Source of the DNA: JAXMAO01 sp046350375
GTDB taxonomy: Bacteria > Planctomycetota > Phycisphaerae > UBA1845 > UTPLA1
Direction of reading: 5' to 3'
DNA length: 64,000 bases
NCBI GenBank assembly: GCA_046350375.1
Contig: JAXMAO010000006.1
Span: forward strand, 62,001-126,000
The position numbers and the translations under genes are program-made. Position 1 is the stretch's first letter, and each line of letters starts with the position of its first letter. Shown one piece after another: positions 43,670 through 50,889 of the stretch. Under the pieces are notes generated by a model that was given only the letters and a program-made list of their open reading frames with translations, made no database searches and was not told the origin of the DNA.

Positions 43670-44776
43670 TCAGTTCAGACGGGCAAACTCATCGAACCGC
43701 GCCAGGTCGGCCTTGCGGACCGACGGTCGGACTTCCTGCAACGCGGCCTCGATGTCCGCCAGCCCGACCGGGCGCGGCTCCTGGCCCGCCACAGCCGCCA
43801 GGAACGGAATGGTCGCGGCCCGCTCGCAGACGGCCTTGATGTCGGCGCCGCTGTAACCGTCCAGCCGCGCGACCAGCTCGGGCAACGCCACGTCGTCGGC
43901 CAGCGGGCGCTTGCCCAGGCACAACTCCAGCAGCCGCAGCCGGGCCGGCGCGTCGGGCAGCGGCACGTAGACCTTGGCATCGAACCGCCCGGGTCGCATG
44001 ACCGCCGGGTCGAGCGACCACGGCTCGTTGGTGGCGCCGACGAACAGCAAAGCCCGCTGCGCCTTGCGATCGAAGCCTTCGAGTTCCTGGAGAATCTGCG
44101 GCACCAGTCGCGTCATCACCGAGCTGGACGAATCTCGCCGGCGCGGCACGAGGGCCTCGATCTCGTCGAGGAAGATGATGGAGCGCGGCTCGGCCTTGGC
44201 GGCGTCGAAGAGCTTCTTCACGTTCTGCTCGGCCTCGCCGACCCACTTGCTGAGGATCTGCGCCGGCGAAACCACGAACATGGTCGCGTCGATTTCAGTC
44301 GCGACGGCCCGGGCGATCATGGTCTTGCCGGTGCCCGGCGGGCCATACAGCAGAATGCCGCCGCCGGAAGAGACGCCATAGCGGCTCGCCAGCTCCGGAT
44401 GCTTGGCTGGGTAGATCATCTTGAGGCGGATTTCCTGCTTCACGTCGTCGAGCCCGGCGATATCGTCGAAGCGAATGGAGGGCTTCTCGCGGACGACCCA
44501 GTCGTCGGCGTTGCCGCCGCGGCCGTCTTCCTCGCGGGCCGCGGCCGGGCGCGCGGCGCCGCGGCGCTGATCGCAGCTCTTGGCGAGTTCCATCAGCTCG
44601 CGCGCCAGCGCCTCGTGCTGGCGACGGAGCGTCTCGGACGGCGCCGACTCGGCCAGGCCGACCATCGACTCGGCGGCCTGCACCAGGTAGCTCTTGGCGG
44701 CGGAATATTCCCCGGCCTTGTACGCGGCCAGCCCCTTTTCTTTCAGGCGTTCGAAGGTGGCAAAGGTGGTTGGCAT
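43670..44776 (-). CDS. MIT-domain AAA ATPase, Vps4/katanin-like
   Basis: 368 residues. Residues 1-72 form three helices with MIT texture: FERLKEKGLAAYKAGEYSAA and YLVQAAESMVGL, then LARELMELAK. A linker leads to one AAA module: FDDIAGLDDVKQEIRL, Walker A GPPGTGKT (about 145-152), pore loop SKWVGEAEQNVKKLF, Walker B IIFLDEIEAL (about 199-208), sensor and arginine-finger region GATNEPWSLDPAVMRPGRFD, and YVPLPDAPAR. SKWVGEAE and GATNxPW are features of the Vps4/katanin/spastin clade. Vps4 pulls ESCRT-III subunits out of filaments, using MIT to grip their C-terminal MIM motifs. The three upstream genes encode ESCRT-III-like proteins, which supports the same job here. Confidence 0.8.
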   Translation of the reverse strand: MPTTFATFERLKEKGLAAYKAGEYSAAKSYLVQAAESMVGLAESAPSETLRRQHEALARELMELAKSCDQRRGAARPAAAREEDGRGGNADDWVVREKPSIRFDDIAGLDDVKQEIRLKMIYPAKHPELASRYGVSSGGGILLYGPPGTGKTMIARAVATEIDATMFVVSPAQILSKWVGEAEQNVKKLFDAAKAEPRSIIFLDEIEALVPRRRDSSSSVMTRLVPQILQELEGFDRKAQRALLFVGATNEPWSLDPAVMRPGRFDAKVYVPLPDAPARLRLLELCLGKRPLADDVALPELVARLDGYSGADIKAVCERAATIPFLAAVAGQEPRPVGLADIEAALQEVRPSVRKADLARFDEFARLN

Positions 44777-44820
44777 GAGGAAAGAACCCGCGAACGATCG
44801 GCCGGCCGCGCGGGCGGGCG

Positions 44821-45432
44821 CTATTGCTTGGCCTCTTTCTGCACGTTGCCCTTGAGCGCCTCCAGCTCGGCCCGCAGATCGGACAGTTTCTCCATTTCGC
44901 GCGCGTGCTCGGCCGCCCCCTCGGCGTCGATCAGCGCGTCGATCTCCTGGTCGCTGACCGCCTCGGCCGGCGCGGCCTGCGTGTCCGCCGCGGCCATGTC
45001 CTCGACCGACTCGAGGAACATCGTCATCCGCTCTTCCATCGTCTGGCTCTGGGCCATGGCGCGCTCCCAGTCGAGCTGCGTCTGGTTCAGGTCGGTCTCG
45101 CCGAACATCCGGCCGATCTCGCGCGCCATCGTCCCCATCGCGGAGGCGAAGTCGGCGCTGGCCTCGGCCTGGCGCTTGATGAGCAAAGCGTTCTTCACGG
45201 CCAGCAACTGCCGCTCGAGCATCTTGCGGATCGTGGCGGTCTTCTTCAGCGAGTTGCGGATGAAGGCGTACTGCCCGGCGTCGCCCATCTGCTTGGCGCG
45301 GCGAGCGTTGCGAACAAACTCGTCGGTGAATTTGCCCTGCTCGACGATCGCCTTCTCGATCCGCCGGATGCCCTGGCGAATCTTGATGTCCCGCTCGATG
45401 CGGCGCTCTTCCGGCGACTTGAACAGCGACAT
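44821..45432 (-). CDS. ESCRT-III (Snf7)-like helical protein with a C-terminal MIM1-like motif
   Basis: 203 residues, start MSLFKSPEERR. Basic, then long helices: IRQGIRRIEKAIVEQGKF, the helix-hairpin with ARRAKQMGDAGQYAFIRNSL and KKTATIRKMLERQLLAVKNAL, then an acidic second half (MTMFLESVEDMAAA; VSDQEIDALIDAEG). This basic-then-acidic, all-helical layout and the MxLF start match CHMP/Snf7/CdvB proteins. Near the end LSDLRAELEALK (183-194) follows the MIM1 pattern LxxRLxxLK closely, which Vps4 MIT domains bind. A PspA/Vipp1-type protein was considered, but the MIM-like tail and the MIT-AAA neighbour argue for the Snf7 side. It is 44 bases upstream of the AAA gene. Confidence 0.7.
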   Translation of the reverse strand: MSLFKSPEERRIERDIKIRQGIRRIEKAIVEQGKFTDEFVRNARRAKQMGDAGQYAFIRNSLKKTATIRKMLERQLLAVKNALLIKRQAEASADFASAMGTMAREIGRMFGETDLNQTQLDWERAMAQSQTMEERMTMFLESVEDMAAADTQAAPAEAVSDQEIDALIDAEGAAEHAREMEKLSDLRAELEALKGNVQKEAKQ

Positions 45433-45436
45433 GGTT

Positions 45437-46045
45437 CTATCCGCCCTCCGCCGCCGCGCGATGCTGCTCGCGGACGCGCCGGTCGGCCTCGTCGAATCCT
45501 TCGGTCTGGTCGCGGATCAGCCCGGTGTCCATCTTCTCCCAGATGTCCAGTACCGTCCGTCCGCCGGGCGACAGCTCGCCGACCGGCTCTTCGCCCGCGC
45601 CCGCGAGCATCGCGTCCAGCCGTTCCTGGTACATCTCGGCCGTCACCGCGTCGCTGGCAATCAGCTTTTCAAGCGCCACCAGGTCGCGCTCGCTGACCAG
45701 GCCGAGCCGGCCGCCGGTCGCCCGGGCGCGCTCGGCGTTTTCGCGGAGCATGCGCAGCCGGCTGACGGTCAGCGCCTCCTTGCTGCGGATGTTGAGCTGC
45801 CGCGCCAAGAGCAGCTGCTCGGTGGTGTGCAGCTCGAACTGCCCGGCCAGCGCCTTGCGGACCTCGGGCGTCTTCTCCTTCAGGCCGCGGTCGAAGATGT
45901 CCTGCTTTTTCTTGGCCAGCTCGCCGACGCGCGACAGCAGCCGGTCGCGCTCCTTTTCGAGCAGCAGCTCCTGCTTGCGCAGCTCGCTGCGATCCATCGC
46001 CGAGAGCGGCTTCTGATGCTGCGTCAGCCAGTCGAATAGTCCCAT
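45437..46045 (-). CDS. ESCRT-III-like helical protein, second paralogue
   Basis: About 202 residues from ATG 46043-46045 (MGLFDWLTQHQ), two bases after the stop of the gene upstream; a GTG six bases earlier is an alternative. The N-terminal MGLFDWL could insert as an amphipathic helix, as in Snf7. Long helices follow: LRKQELLLEKERDRLLSRVGELAKKKQDIFDRG, KALAGQFELHTTEQLLLARQL and SKEALTVSRLRMLRENAERA, then an acidic C-terminal part (MDTGLIRDQTEGFDEADRR). It shares only layout with the two neighbours, as ESCRT-III paralogues usually do. No clear MIM motif at the end. The stop is four bases before the next start. Confidence 0.6.
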   Translation of the reverse strand: MGLFDWLTQHQKPLSAMDRSELRKQELLLEKERDRLLSRVGELAKKKQDIFDRGLKEKTPEVRKALAGQFELHTTEQLLLARQLNIRSKEALTVSRLRMLRENAERARATGGRLGLVSERDLVALEKLIASDAVTAEMYQERLDAMLAGAGEEPVGELSPGGRTVLDIWEKMDTGLIRDQTEGFDEADRRVREQHRAAAEGG

Positions 46046-46047
46046 GA

Positions 46048-47493
46048 TCACTCCGCCTGCGGTTTCTCGGGCCGCGCCGCCGCCGGCGACGCCTGCGGCA
46101 GCGGGGGCACGCCCGCATCGCGCTGCGCGACCTGCGCCGGCCGGGCCGGCTCGGGCGCGCTCGGGGCCCGGTCGAACTCGGCCAGAACGGCCGCCTCCTC
46201 GTCGGTCACCACCTGCTCGGCCACATGGGTCTCCAGCCCCTCGACCAGCTTGGCATCGGCCGACAGGGTTTCAAGCATCTCCTCGGCCGCGACGGCGTGC
46301 TCGGTCAGCTCCTCGGCGCTGGGCAGCCTGGCGATCTGGCCCTGCTGCAGCAGCGTGAGGTTGTGAATGTCGGTGTTGATGATGTTGAGCTGCTGGTTGA
46401 GCATTCCGGCGATGGTGTTCCATCGCTCGATTTCCTTGCGCACCTGCACGACCTGCGCCGCCAGCCGTTTCTTGGCGACCTGCGACTCGGTGCCGCGTCC
46501 TTCGTCCACCAGGCCGGCCTCGCGCTTCTCGAGCCGCGCCACGTCTTCGTAGATGCGGTCGCGCCGCTGCGACAGCGCGGTGCGCTTTTCGATCAGGTGG
46601 TTGATCTTCTCGGCCGAGTCCGACTCGCCGGAAAAGAGCGATCGTATCCGATCCAGAAACGTCATCGTCTTCTCCTGCAGCGCCGACACCTCGGCGCCGC
46701 GGAACAGCACCGTCTCGCCCGAGCGCCGCGCCACGCGCAGCTCGGGCTCGCTGTGCGACAGCGCCGCGAACACCGTCTCGACCATCGGCGCCGGCACGTT
46801 CAGCCGCGCCGCCAGCCCGGCGGCCGACATGCCCGACAGCAGCAGTTCCTCCCGCCGGCTCTCGATTTCGCGGCGGATGCGAATCATCTTCTCCGACACG
46901 CCCTCCGGGTCAAACAGCCGCACCAGTCGCTCGTCCATCCCCGGTGCCTGCGGCGCGACCTTCCAGCCGCCGCCCGGGCGCGGCTCGATGAGCACCAGCT
47001 TCACGTTCGACAGGCCCATCGGCCCCTCGACCACGTCCGCCGCGAAGCCGCTCGGGCTGCAGACGCCCACCACGTGCAGCACGTCGCGCTTCAGCTTGCC
47101 GACCAGCTCGAGCAGGTGGGCATGCAGCTCGTTGCGCGTCACCGGCGGCGGGGGGGCGCCGTCCAGCAGCGGTCCAGGCGGCGCCAGCACCGACGCGACC
47201 GCGACGCTCTTCTGACGCCGGCCCCACAGAAAGCCGCGCTTGTAGCCGCGCTGGAATATCGCCCGGCCGGCCGGCAGCGAGCGCCGCAGCGATTCGCCGA
47301 ACATCCGCCGGTCGACGATCGCCTTGTGGACCGCCTCGGCGTTGTCGCCGGACTGGAGCTCGAAAGTCTCGCCGGCCAGCAGCTTGCCCTGCGCGGCGCG
47401 CAGGGCGCTCTCGACCGCCGAGATGAAGTCGCTCTCGACGCGCAGCGCCTGGGCGCGGATCGCACTGCCGGGTTGGGCTGCGCTGTCGCTCAT
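46048..47493 (-). CDS. Winged-helix protein fused to an ESCRT-III-like domain (CHMP7/CdvB-like layout)
   Basis: 481 residues from ATG 47491-47493, which overlaps the stop of the zinc-ribbon gene (ATGA). Residues 1-200 are an unknown alpha/beta region (RNELHAHLLELVGKLKRDVLHVVGVCSPSGF). Residues 203-268 look like a winged helix: LLLSGMSAAGLAARLNVPAPMVETVFAALSHSEPELRV. Residues 275-425 begin with MTFLDRIRSLFSG, continue with a charged helix pair (IEKRTALSQRRDRIYEDVARLEKRE, KKRLAAQVVQVRKEIERWNTIAGMLNQQLNIINT) and end with acidic helices. Fusion of winged helix and ESCRT-III occurs in CHMP7 and archaeal CdvB. It may be the nucleator that binds a membrane or a partner and starts polymerisation (inference). 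Confidence 0.6.
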   Translation of the reverse strand: MSDSAAQPGSAIRAQALRVESDFISAVESALRAAQGKLLAGETFELQSGDNAEAVHKAIVDRRMFGESLRRSLPAGRAIFQRGYKRGFLWGRRQKSVAVASVLAPPGPLLDGAPPPPVTRNELHAHLLELVGKLKRDVLHVVGVCSPSGFAADVVEGPMGLSNVKLVLIEPRPGGGWKVAPQAPGMDERLVRLFDPEGVSEKMIRIRREIESRREELLLSGMSAAGLAARLNVPAPMVETVFAALSHSEPELRVARRSGETVLFRGAEVSALQEKTMTFLDRIRSLFSGESDSAEKINHLIEKRTALSQRRDRIYEDVARLEKREAGLVDEGRGTESQVAKKRLAAQVVQVRKEIERWNTIAGMLNQQLNIINTDIHNLTLLQQGQIARLPSAEELTEHAVAAEEMLETLSADAKLVEGLETHVAEQVVTDEEAAVLAEFDRAPSAPEPARPAQVAQRDAGVPPLPQASPAAARPEKPQAE

Positions 47494-47744
47494 AGCAGTT
47501 TGGTTCCGCACCGCGCGCAAAACCGCGCGCCCCGGCGATTGCGAAAGCAGCACGCCGGGCTGGGGCAATCGAGCGTGGGCGCCATCCGGCCGATTCCGTG
47601 GGCGCCGGCCCAGTGGTTCCAGGACTGCCGGTCGAACGGCGCGCCGCGAAACCCGAGGTAGAGCGTTCGTGCCAGGGTCACCAGCAGGAACGCCCCCGCG
47701 AAGACCATGAAGCCCCAGCCTGCGCCGTGGGAGTAGAAAAACAT
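47490..47744 (-). CDS. Small one-TM protein with a zinc-ribbon tail
   Basis: 84 residues. A membrane helix near the N-terminus (FMVFAGAFLLVTLARTLYLGF), then a cytoplasmic loop with WNHWAGAHGIGRMAP, then cysteines in CPSPACC and FCARCGTKLL, a zinc-ribbon pattern. The ATG follows the kinase stop directly (TAGATG) and the TGA overlaps the start of the winged-helix/ESCRT-III gene. The kinase tail carries similar ribbons, so the two may pair through them. It could recruit the module to a membrane. Confidence 0.6.
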   Translation of the reverse strand: MFFYSHGAGWGFMVFAGAFLLVTLARTLYLGFRGAPFDRQSWNHWAGAHGIGRMAPTLDCPSPACCFRNRRGARFCARCGTKLL

Positions 47745-48837
47745 CTAGCCCGCCGCCGCCACCGGCGCTCCGCAGAAGATGCAGTACTCGTCCTCGCCGT
47801 CGAGGAAGCCGCCGCACGCCGCGGCAAGCGCATCACCTCGACCACGAGGCGCGCCCGCAGTGGATGCAGAAGTTGTCGCCACGCCCGGCCGCCGCCGCAG
47901 CGCTTGCACTCGGCCGCGACGTTCGCGCCGCCACCCGCGGCTCGGCCGGCGGAACCGGCGGCAGGCCGCGCGACCCCGCTCGCGCCGCCGCGCGCTCGCG
48001 CGGCAGGGGGGGCACGGCGGCCGCGCGGATCGCCGCCAGCACATCGGTGGCGCTCGACAGCCGCCGCTCGCGCCGCGCATAGAGCCGCGCGAAGACCTCG
48101 TCCACCCACGCGGGCAGGCCGGGGCGCAACTGTCCGGGCAGCTCGGTGCCGCCGGGCCGCTCGCCGCTCACCATCTCGAACAGCATGACGCCGACGGCGT
48201 AGAGATCAGTCGCGGCGTCGCAGTCGCGCCCGTCGCGCTGCTCGGGCGACATGTAGGCCAGGGTGCCCGAGATGCTCTTGCCCGACTCGGCCATGATGCT
48301 GCCGGACTGCATGATGCTGTGGGTGGTGGATTGCAGGGCCTGACCGAGCCCGAAGTCGGTGATCCGCACGTCGGCGATTTCGACGCGCTCGGTCGAGCCG
48401 TCGCCGCCGCGGGCGATGAGCACGTTCTCGGGCTTCAGGTCGCGATGGATGACGCCGTGGGTGTGGGCATGCTCCAGCCCCGAAAGCACGCCGATCAGCA
48501 CCGCGTGAAGCGTCGGGATCGCCAGCCCCTGCGGATGCTGCTTGATCAGGTCGCGCAGCGAGCAGCCGTCGACGTATTCCATGACCAGGTAGGGCGGGTC
48601 GGCGAACGGGTCGAGCCCGAGGGCGCGGACGATGTTGGGGTGTTCCAGCCCGTGGACCGTGACGCCTTCGTGCCGCAGGGCGGTGACGTATTGCGGATGG
48701 GTCGGCACCTTGACCGCGACGACGCGATCCTTCCAGATGTGGTGCACGGCGCGAAAGACGTACCCGAACGTGCCCGAACCGACGAGGTCGGTCAACAGGT
48801 ATTCACTGATGCGATCTCCCGGCTTGGGGGCGTTCAT
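47745..48837 (-). CDS. Serine/threonine protein kinase with a zinc-ribbon tail, frameshifted near the 3' end
   Basis: Start ATG 48835-48837 with aggagg upstream. Kinase domain: GSGTFGYVFRAVHH (Gly loop), VVAVKV (Lys), HTHGVIHRDLKPENVLI, ITDFGLGQAL, SGTLAYMSPEQRDG; all catalytic residues are present. A Pro/Ala linker follows. In the literal frame the protein stops at 47833 after NFCIHCGR. The neighbouring frames supply CKRCGGG before it and CGGFLDGEDEYCIFCGAPV after it, ending at a TAG that abuts the next ATG. The real tail is thus probably a double zinc ribbon ending at 47745. The kinase could switch the ESCRT-like polymer by phosphorylation (inference). Confidence 0.8.
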
Positions 48838-48865
48838 CGGCGCAGCCTCCTGCACGGCGCATCCG

Positions 48866-49264
48866 CTAGGAGTCGGCCTGCCGCGCCAGCGACTCGCAGA
48901 CGACGTAATTGTAAGCCCCGGCCGCCAGGAAACCAACGATCAGCACCATCCACGCCAGCGCTCCGCGTACGCCCCAGCCGGCCAGCCACAGCGCCGCCAG
49001 TATGTCGATCAGCGTGTAGCCCGCCAGCAGCGCCGCGCCCGCCGCGTTCGACTCCAGCTTCAGCACGCGCGGCATGATCAGAAAGCTCGACCACGGCAGC
49101 ACGGCGGCAAACGCGATCCACGTCAGCGACAGCCGGATCACCGACCAGAGCGAGCGCAGATCGTCCGGGTGACGCCAGAACCACAGCCCGGCGCCGGCAG
49201 CGCCGAGCACGCACAGCGTCGTCACTACCTTCGCGCCGACGAATTTTCCGATTGCGTCGAGCAC
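48866..49264 (-). CDS. Small polytopic membrane protein, first gene of the ESCRT-like operon
   Basis: About 132 residues if translation starts at the GTG at 49262-49264, which has agagga upstream; the open frame extends 19 codons further. Four hydrophobic stretches: VVTTLCVLGAAGAGLWFW, LTWIAFAAVLPWSSFLIM, AAGAALLAGYTLIDILAALWLAGW and LAWMVLIVGFLAAGAYNYVV. No conserved polar residues that would suggest a transporter. The kinase gene starts 28 bases downstream on the same strand. It might anchor the module in the membrane. Confidence 0.6.
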   Translation of the reverse strand: MLDAIGKFVGAKVVTTLCVLGAAGAGLWFWRHPDDLRSLWSVIRLSLTWIAFAAVLPWSSFLIMPRVLKLESNAAGAALLAGYTLIDILAALWLAGWGVRGALAWMVLIVGFLAAGAYNYVVCESLARQADS

Positions 49265-49445
49265 AGGTCCTCTAACGTTGCGCCCGGAACGTTCGCCCCC
49301 GGGCCTGTCTGGAATATACACCGCCCGTGCGGCGCGGCGACTATAAACAGCCGGTCCGTTTCGAATGATGCGCGGCCGGCATGCCGAGAGGATATTGTCG
49401 CGGCGGACCGCGTTATTGCGGCACGCCGCCGCCGACGCCGCCGGC

Positions 49446-49474
49446 TTGACAAGCCCGCAGGCCGTCCCTAGTGT
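49446..49474 (+). promoter_or_regulatory. Promoter for tRNA-Asp (TTGACA-17-TAGTGT)
   Basis: Exact TTGACA at 49446-49451 and a partial -10 (TAGTGT) 17 bases later at 49469-49474. The predicted start near 49481 lies about 40 bases before the tRNA. Confidence 0.5.
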
Positions 49475-49522
49475 TACGCGACTCGGCCGACCCCTGCGGC
49501 CGGTGAATGGGTCTGCAAATCA

Positions 49523-49596
<74 letters not shown>

Positions 49597-49616
49597 TTCC
49601 TCTGTCATTCACACCC

Positions 49617-49640
49617 CGCCGGGCCATGCCAGGCCCGGCG
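49617..49640. terminator. 9-bp GC hairpin between tRNA-Asp and the metB-like gene
   Basis: cgccgggcc and ggcccggcg pair perfectly around a six-base loop, between two convergent genes. There is no T-tract on either side, so it is a candidate bidirectional terminator of the GC-hairpin kind. Confidence 0.45.
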
Positions 49641-49653
49641 GCGCGCCCCGGCG

Positions 49654-50832
49654 TCAGGCCTGGGCCGAGACCGACACGCGCGTGGTCTGCGTCGCCGGCT
49701 GCATGGCCTGCTCGAGATCGGCAATCAGGTCGTCGGCATCCTCCAGGCCGACCGACAGCCGAATGAGCCCGTCGGTCACGCCGCGGGCCTCGCGCTCTTC
49801 CCGCGGGATGCTGGCGTGGGTCATCGTGGCGGGGTGGCCGATGAGGCTCTCGACGCCGCCCAGGCTTTCGGCGAGCGAGAAGAGGCGCGTTCGGCCGAGC
49901 ATGCGCTGGGCCGCCTCGGCCCCGCCGCAGAGCACGAACGACACCATGCCGCCAAAGCCGCGCATCTGCCGCTTCGCGAGCTCGTGCTGCGGATGATCGG
50001 GCAGGCCCGGATAGCGGACCGACTCGACCAGCGGATTGGCCTTCAGCCAGCGGGCCACCTTGTCGGCGTTCTCGCAATGCTGCCGCATGCGGACGGCCAG
50101 CGTCTTGCAGCCGCGCAGCACGAGCCAGCAGTCGAACGGACCGGGCACGCCGCCGACCGCATTCTGGTGATATTTCATCGTTTCGTGCAGCTTGTCGTCG
50201 CGCGTCAGCACGGCGCCGCCGACCACGTCGCTGTGGCCGCCGAGATACTTGGTGGTGCTGTGGACGACGATGTCGGCCCCCAGCTCGAGCGGGTTCTGAA
50301 GGTAGGGGCTGGCGAAGGTGTTGTCGACGCAGCAGAGGATGTTGCGCGACTTCGCCACGTTGGCGATCGCGCGGATGTCGAACAGCGTCAGCATCGGGTT
50401 GGTCGGCGTCTCGAGCCAGATGAGCCTGGTGTTGCTCTTGACGGCCGCGGCCACGCGGACCGGGTCGCTCATGTCCATGAAGGTGAACGACAGGCCGTAG
50501 CGCGTCATTACGAGTTGAAAGAGCCGGTAGGTGCCGCCGTAGACGTCGTCGCCGCAGATGACGTGGTCGCCGGCCGACAGCAGGGTGAGAACGTTCTGCG
50601 TCGCCGCCAGCCCGGAGGCGAAGCAGAGGCCGTGCTTGGCGTTTTCGAGCGCGGCCAGGCATTCCTGCAGCGCGGTGCGGGTCGGGTTGCCGGTGCGGGC
50701 ATACTCGTAGCCCTTGTGGCGCCCGATGCCCTGCTGGGTGTAGGTGCTGGTCTGGTAGATCGGAACGATGGTCGCGCCGGTGGTCGGGTCAGCCTCCTGG
50801 CCGACGTGAATCGCGCGGGTCGAGAATCGCAT
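49654..50832 (-). CDS. metB: Cys/Met metabolism PLP enzyme (cystathionine gamma-synthase/lyase type)
   Basis: 392 residues. FSTRAIHVGQEADPTTGATIVPIYQTSTY at the start, PLP-contact YEYARTGNPTRTALQECLA, VDNTFASPYLQNPLELGAD, the Schiff-base Lys in STTKYLGGHSDVVGG, and SLGGVESLIGHPATMTHAS. These fit the trans-sulfuration family; cystathionine gamma-synthase, gamma-lyase and O-acetylhomoserine sulfhydrylase cannot be told apart reliably by eye. It works in methionine or cysteine metabolism in the cytoplasm. Monocistronic, convergent with the tRNA. Confidence 0.9.
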   Translation of the reverse strand: MRFSTRAIHVGQEADPTTGATIVPIYQTSTYTQQGIGRHKGYEYARTGNPTRTALQECLAALENAKHGLCFASGLAATQNVLTLLSAGDHVICGDDVYGGTYRLFQLVMTRYGLSFTFMDMSDPVRVAAAVKSNTRLIWLETPTNPMLTLFDIRAIANVAKSRNILCCVDNTFASPYLQNPLELGADIVVHSTTKYLGGHSDVVGGAVLTRDDKLHETMKYHQNAVGGVPGPFDCWLVLRGCKTLAVRMRQHCENADKVARWLKANPLVESVRYPGLPDHPQHELAKRQMRGFGGMVSFVLCGGAEAAQRMLGRTRLFSLAESLGGVESLIGHPATMTHASIPREEREARGVTDGLIRLSVGLEDADDLIADLEQAMQPATQTTRVSVSAQA

Positions 50833-50889
50833 GCCAAGCTCCTTGCGTTGCCCGGGTCATCGTAACTGCTCGGCCGGCCGCGTGCACCC

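Noticed and set aside
44821..45432. Alternative reading of the helical protein as plain PspA/Vipp1
   Set aside because: Not fully excluded, but the MxLF start, acidic second half, MIM1-like tail and adjacent MIT-AAA gene fit the Snf7 side better.
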